Assembly (NCBI GenBank): GCA_030642425.1 | Contig: DAOWNU010000096.1 | Coordinates: forward strand, 1-7,216 | Length of the DNA: 7,216 bases | Direction of reading: 5' to 3' | Source: a bacterium | Lineage (GTDB): Bacteria > UBP14 > UBA6098 | Part shown: positions 5,959 through 7,216 of the stretch, piece by piece | Numbering within the stretch: position 1 is the stretch's first letter | How the letters are laid out: each line of letters opens with the position of its first letter | Program-made: the position numbers and the translations under genes | The notes under the pieces: generated by a model | Databases searched by the model: none | The model's input: the letters and a program-made list of their open reading frames with translations, nothing else | Told to the model about the DNA's origin: nothing

Positions 5959-7216
5959 ATGATAAATAAAATACATCTACTATTTGCAGTTTTTGTCTTT
6001 GGAGCGATAGCCGCCTCCCCATTTACAATAACCTCGCCCGTCTCTCCAGAAATCCGTTCGGCAGCTATCACCACTATCGATACTATATATTCCGATACGC
6101 TCCGGTATATCGGCGATTACAATATCGGCGGGGGCGACTCGCTTCACCTGATCGACACCTATTTCCAACTCGACGGTGACCTCTATATCTCCGGCAACGG
6201 CTGCATATTCCTCGAAGGCTCGGCGCTTTCGATAGCGGGGAACATATACATATCCGGTCTTGGCCTTTTCCGAGACGAGGATGCGCTCATCCGTTTCCGA
6301 AGCGAATACCTATATCAATACACACTCGTTATGACCGGCAATTCACAATACGAGGGCCGAAACTCGGTCTGGGAGATGCAAAACTGGGGGATCACATTCG
6401 CGATTCTCGACGACGCCGTCTATGACGCCGCCGGAATCGAATATATCGGCTGTCTCACTACAACCCTTCTTCCGAATGGGTGCATTTATCTCGAGGACTG
6501 CTCCTATGCGACCGAGTTTGTCATCATCGAAGACTCGATAACGCTGGTAATGAACAACTGTGAGAATATAATTATCTGGCTCGGGCTGCCGGACGGCGTC
6601 TCCGGAACTTTCTCACCGCCCGGCGGAATGGACTACAAATATTGCGAGCATTTCGAGCTAAGCCCGCACAGCGGCCCCCTCGACAACGTGCCCTATGTTC
6701 TGACGGTCGATTCCTCCACTATTTGGTGGGGAACGATTCCCGCCGCGGGTTGCAGCGTTATCGTGGAAAGCTGCACTCTTCGCACGACCGGAATATACAT
6801 GAACGAGCCGCGAATCTACAATACCTCCGGCATATTTGATTCGAGTTTCTACGATTTCACCGAGATCGGCCTGCCCGACAGATATTTCGCCCTCGACGAC
6901 GTCTATATGACGACGTGGAATTTCTACGGCGTCGATAACGCACGGATTAATATCGACGACTGTATTTTCGGCGAGTGCCTCGCGATGGGCAACAGCGATA
7001 TAAGTATCGTCAATTCTATTTGCGACGGCACCGGCGGATGGCTCGGCGCGACTGCCGATGCTCACCTGTTCGTGAAAAATATCGACGTGCTGACACTCGT
7101 CCAGACTCAGGGGGCGGGCCGGGTCGATATCGAGGATTCCTATGTGTTCTGGAATATCCAATCGACCGGCAGTGGAATAATCACGGCGCTCGATGTCGGG
7201 GTTTCTCCTTACACCG
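5959..7216 (+). CDS. Cysteine-rich secreted protein, probable parallel beta-helix, N-terminal 419 residues (3' end beyond window)
   Basis: The ATG at 5959 opens a frame that runs to the window edge with no stop. Residues 1-19 are a signal peptide (MINKIHLLFAVFVFGAIAA, cleavage likely before SPFT). The rest is built of short hydrophobic strands with regularly placed G, N, D and C, for example LYISGNGCIFLEGS (75-88), NGCIYLEDCS (173-182) and INIDDCIFGECL. This is the look of a right-handed parallel beta-helix with stacked turns, as in pectate-lyase-fold surface proteins. I cannot see the aspartate set of a lyase or hydrolase, so no enzyme activity is assigned. The visible part has 11 cysteines, a higher density than in the protease upstream. 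No Shine-Dalgarno precedes the ATG. The gene starts 119 bp after the protease stop and may be cotranscribed. A sorting module like that of its neighbours could lie in the missing C-terminus, which is speculation. Confidence 0.85.
   Translation, partial: MINKIHLLFAVFVFGAIAASPFTITSPVSPEIRSAAITTIDTIYSDTLRYIGDYNIGGGDSLHLIDTYFQLDGDLYISGNGCIFLEGSALSIAGNIYISGLGLFRDEDALIRFRSEYLYQYTLVMTGNSQYEGRNSVWEMQNWGITFAILDDAVYDAAGIEYIGCLTTTLLPNGCIYLEDCSYATEFVIIEDSITLVMNNCENIIIWLGLPDGVSGTFSPPGGMDYKYCEHFELSPHSGPLDNVPYVLTVDSSTIWWGTIPAAGCSVIVESCTLRTTGIYMNEPRIYNTSGIFDSSFYDFTEIGLPDRYFALDDVYMTTWNFYGVDNARINIDDCIFGECLAMGNSDISIVNSICDGTGGWLGATADAHLFVKNIDVLTLVQTQGAGRVDIEDSYVFWNIQSTGSGIITALDVGVSPYT

Noticed and set aside
6658..7161. 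Minus-strand 167-codon open frame opposite the beta-helix gene
   Set aside because: It is antisense to a frame with a signal peptide and a consistent repeat pattern. The long antisense frame follows from the GC-rich codon use.

Overview
The window holds four protein genes, all predicted to be exported: one partial gene on the minus strand at the left edge, then three plus-strand genes, the last cut by the right edge. No rRNA, tRNA, CRISPR array, transposase or phage gene is visible. The organism is most likely a Gram-negative, outer-membrane bacterium of the FCB group or a neighbouring uncultured phylum (Cloacimonadota, WOR-3, Zixibacteria, KSB1 and similar). This is inferred from the large modular secreted subtilisin ending in a PNPF-type FlgD-like/type IX-like C-terminal module, from the TPR lipoprotein, and from the weak Shine-Dalgarno signals. 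The sequence alone does not fix the phylum.

Layout. Positions 1-529 (minus) encode the N-terminal 176 residues of an unrecognised exported protein that looks beta-strand rich. Positions 530-1067 form a divergent, AT-rich intergenic region. It holds candidate promoters for both directions, a 67-bp REP-like element made of two perfect GC-rich hairpins with complementary loops inside a third inverted repeat (830-896), and smaller palindromes. Positions 1068-2078 (plus) encode a TPR outer-membrane lipoprotein that starts with TTG and ends in a FlgD-like Ig module. Its stop overlaps the start of the next gene as ATGA. Positions 2075-5839 encode a 1254-aa secreted S8 (subtilisin-like) protease with a complete catalytic set and a long series of accessory beta-domains. 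After 119 bp, positions 5959-7216 encode the first 419 residues of a cysteine-rich secreted protein that resembles a parallel beta-helix.

How the genes may work together. The lipoprotein and protease are probably made from one transcript and are translationally coupled. Both end in the same type of module (IFD..G..V, TWDG, SG-V/I-YL). In related systems this module sits at the C-terminus of cell-surface or exported proteins, so the two may share an export or anchoring route, or may bind each other. A 7-bp GC hairpin followed by seven T lies at 2112-2136, inside the protease signal-peptide codons. It looks like an intrinsic terminator and could set the lipoprotein:protease ratio. This hairpin, the shared C-terminal module and the REP-like element are the points most worth a second look.
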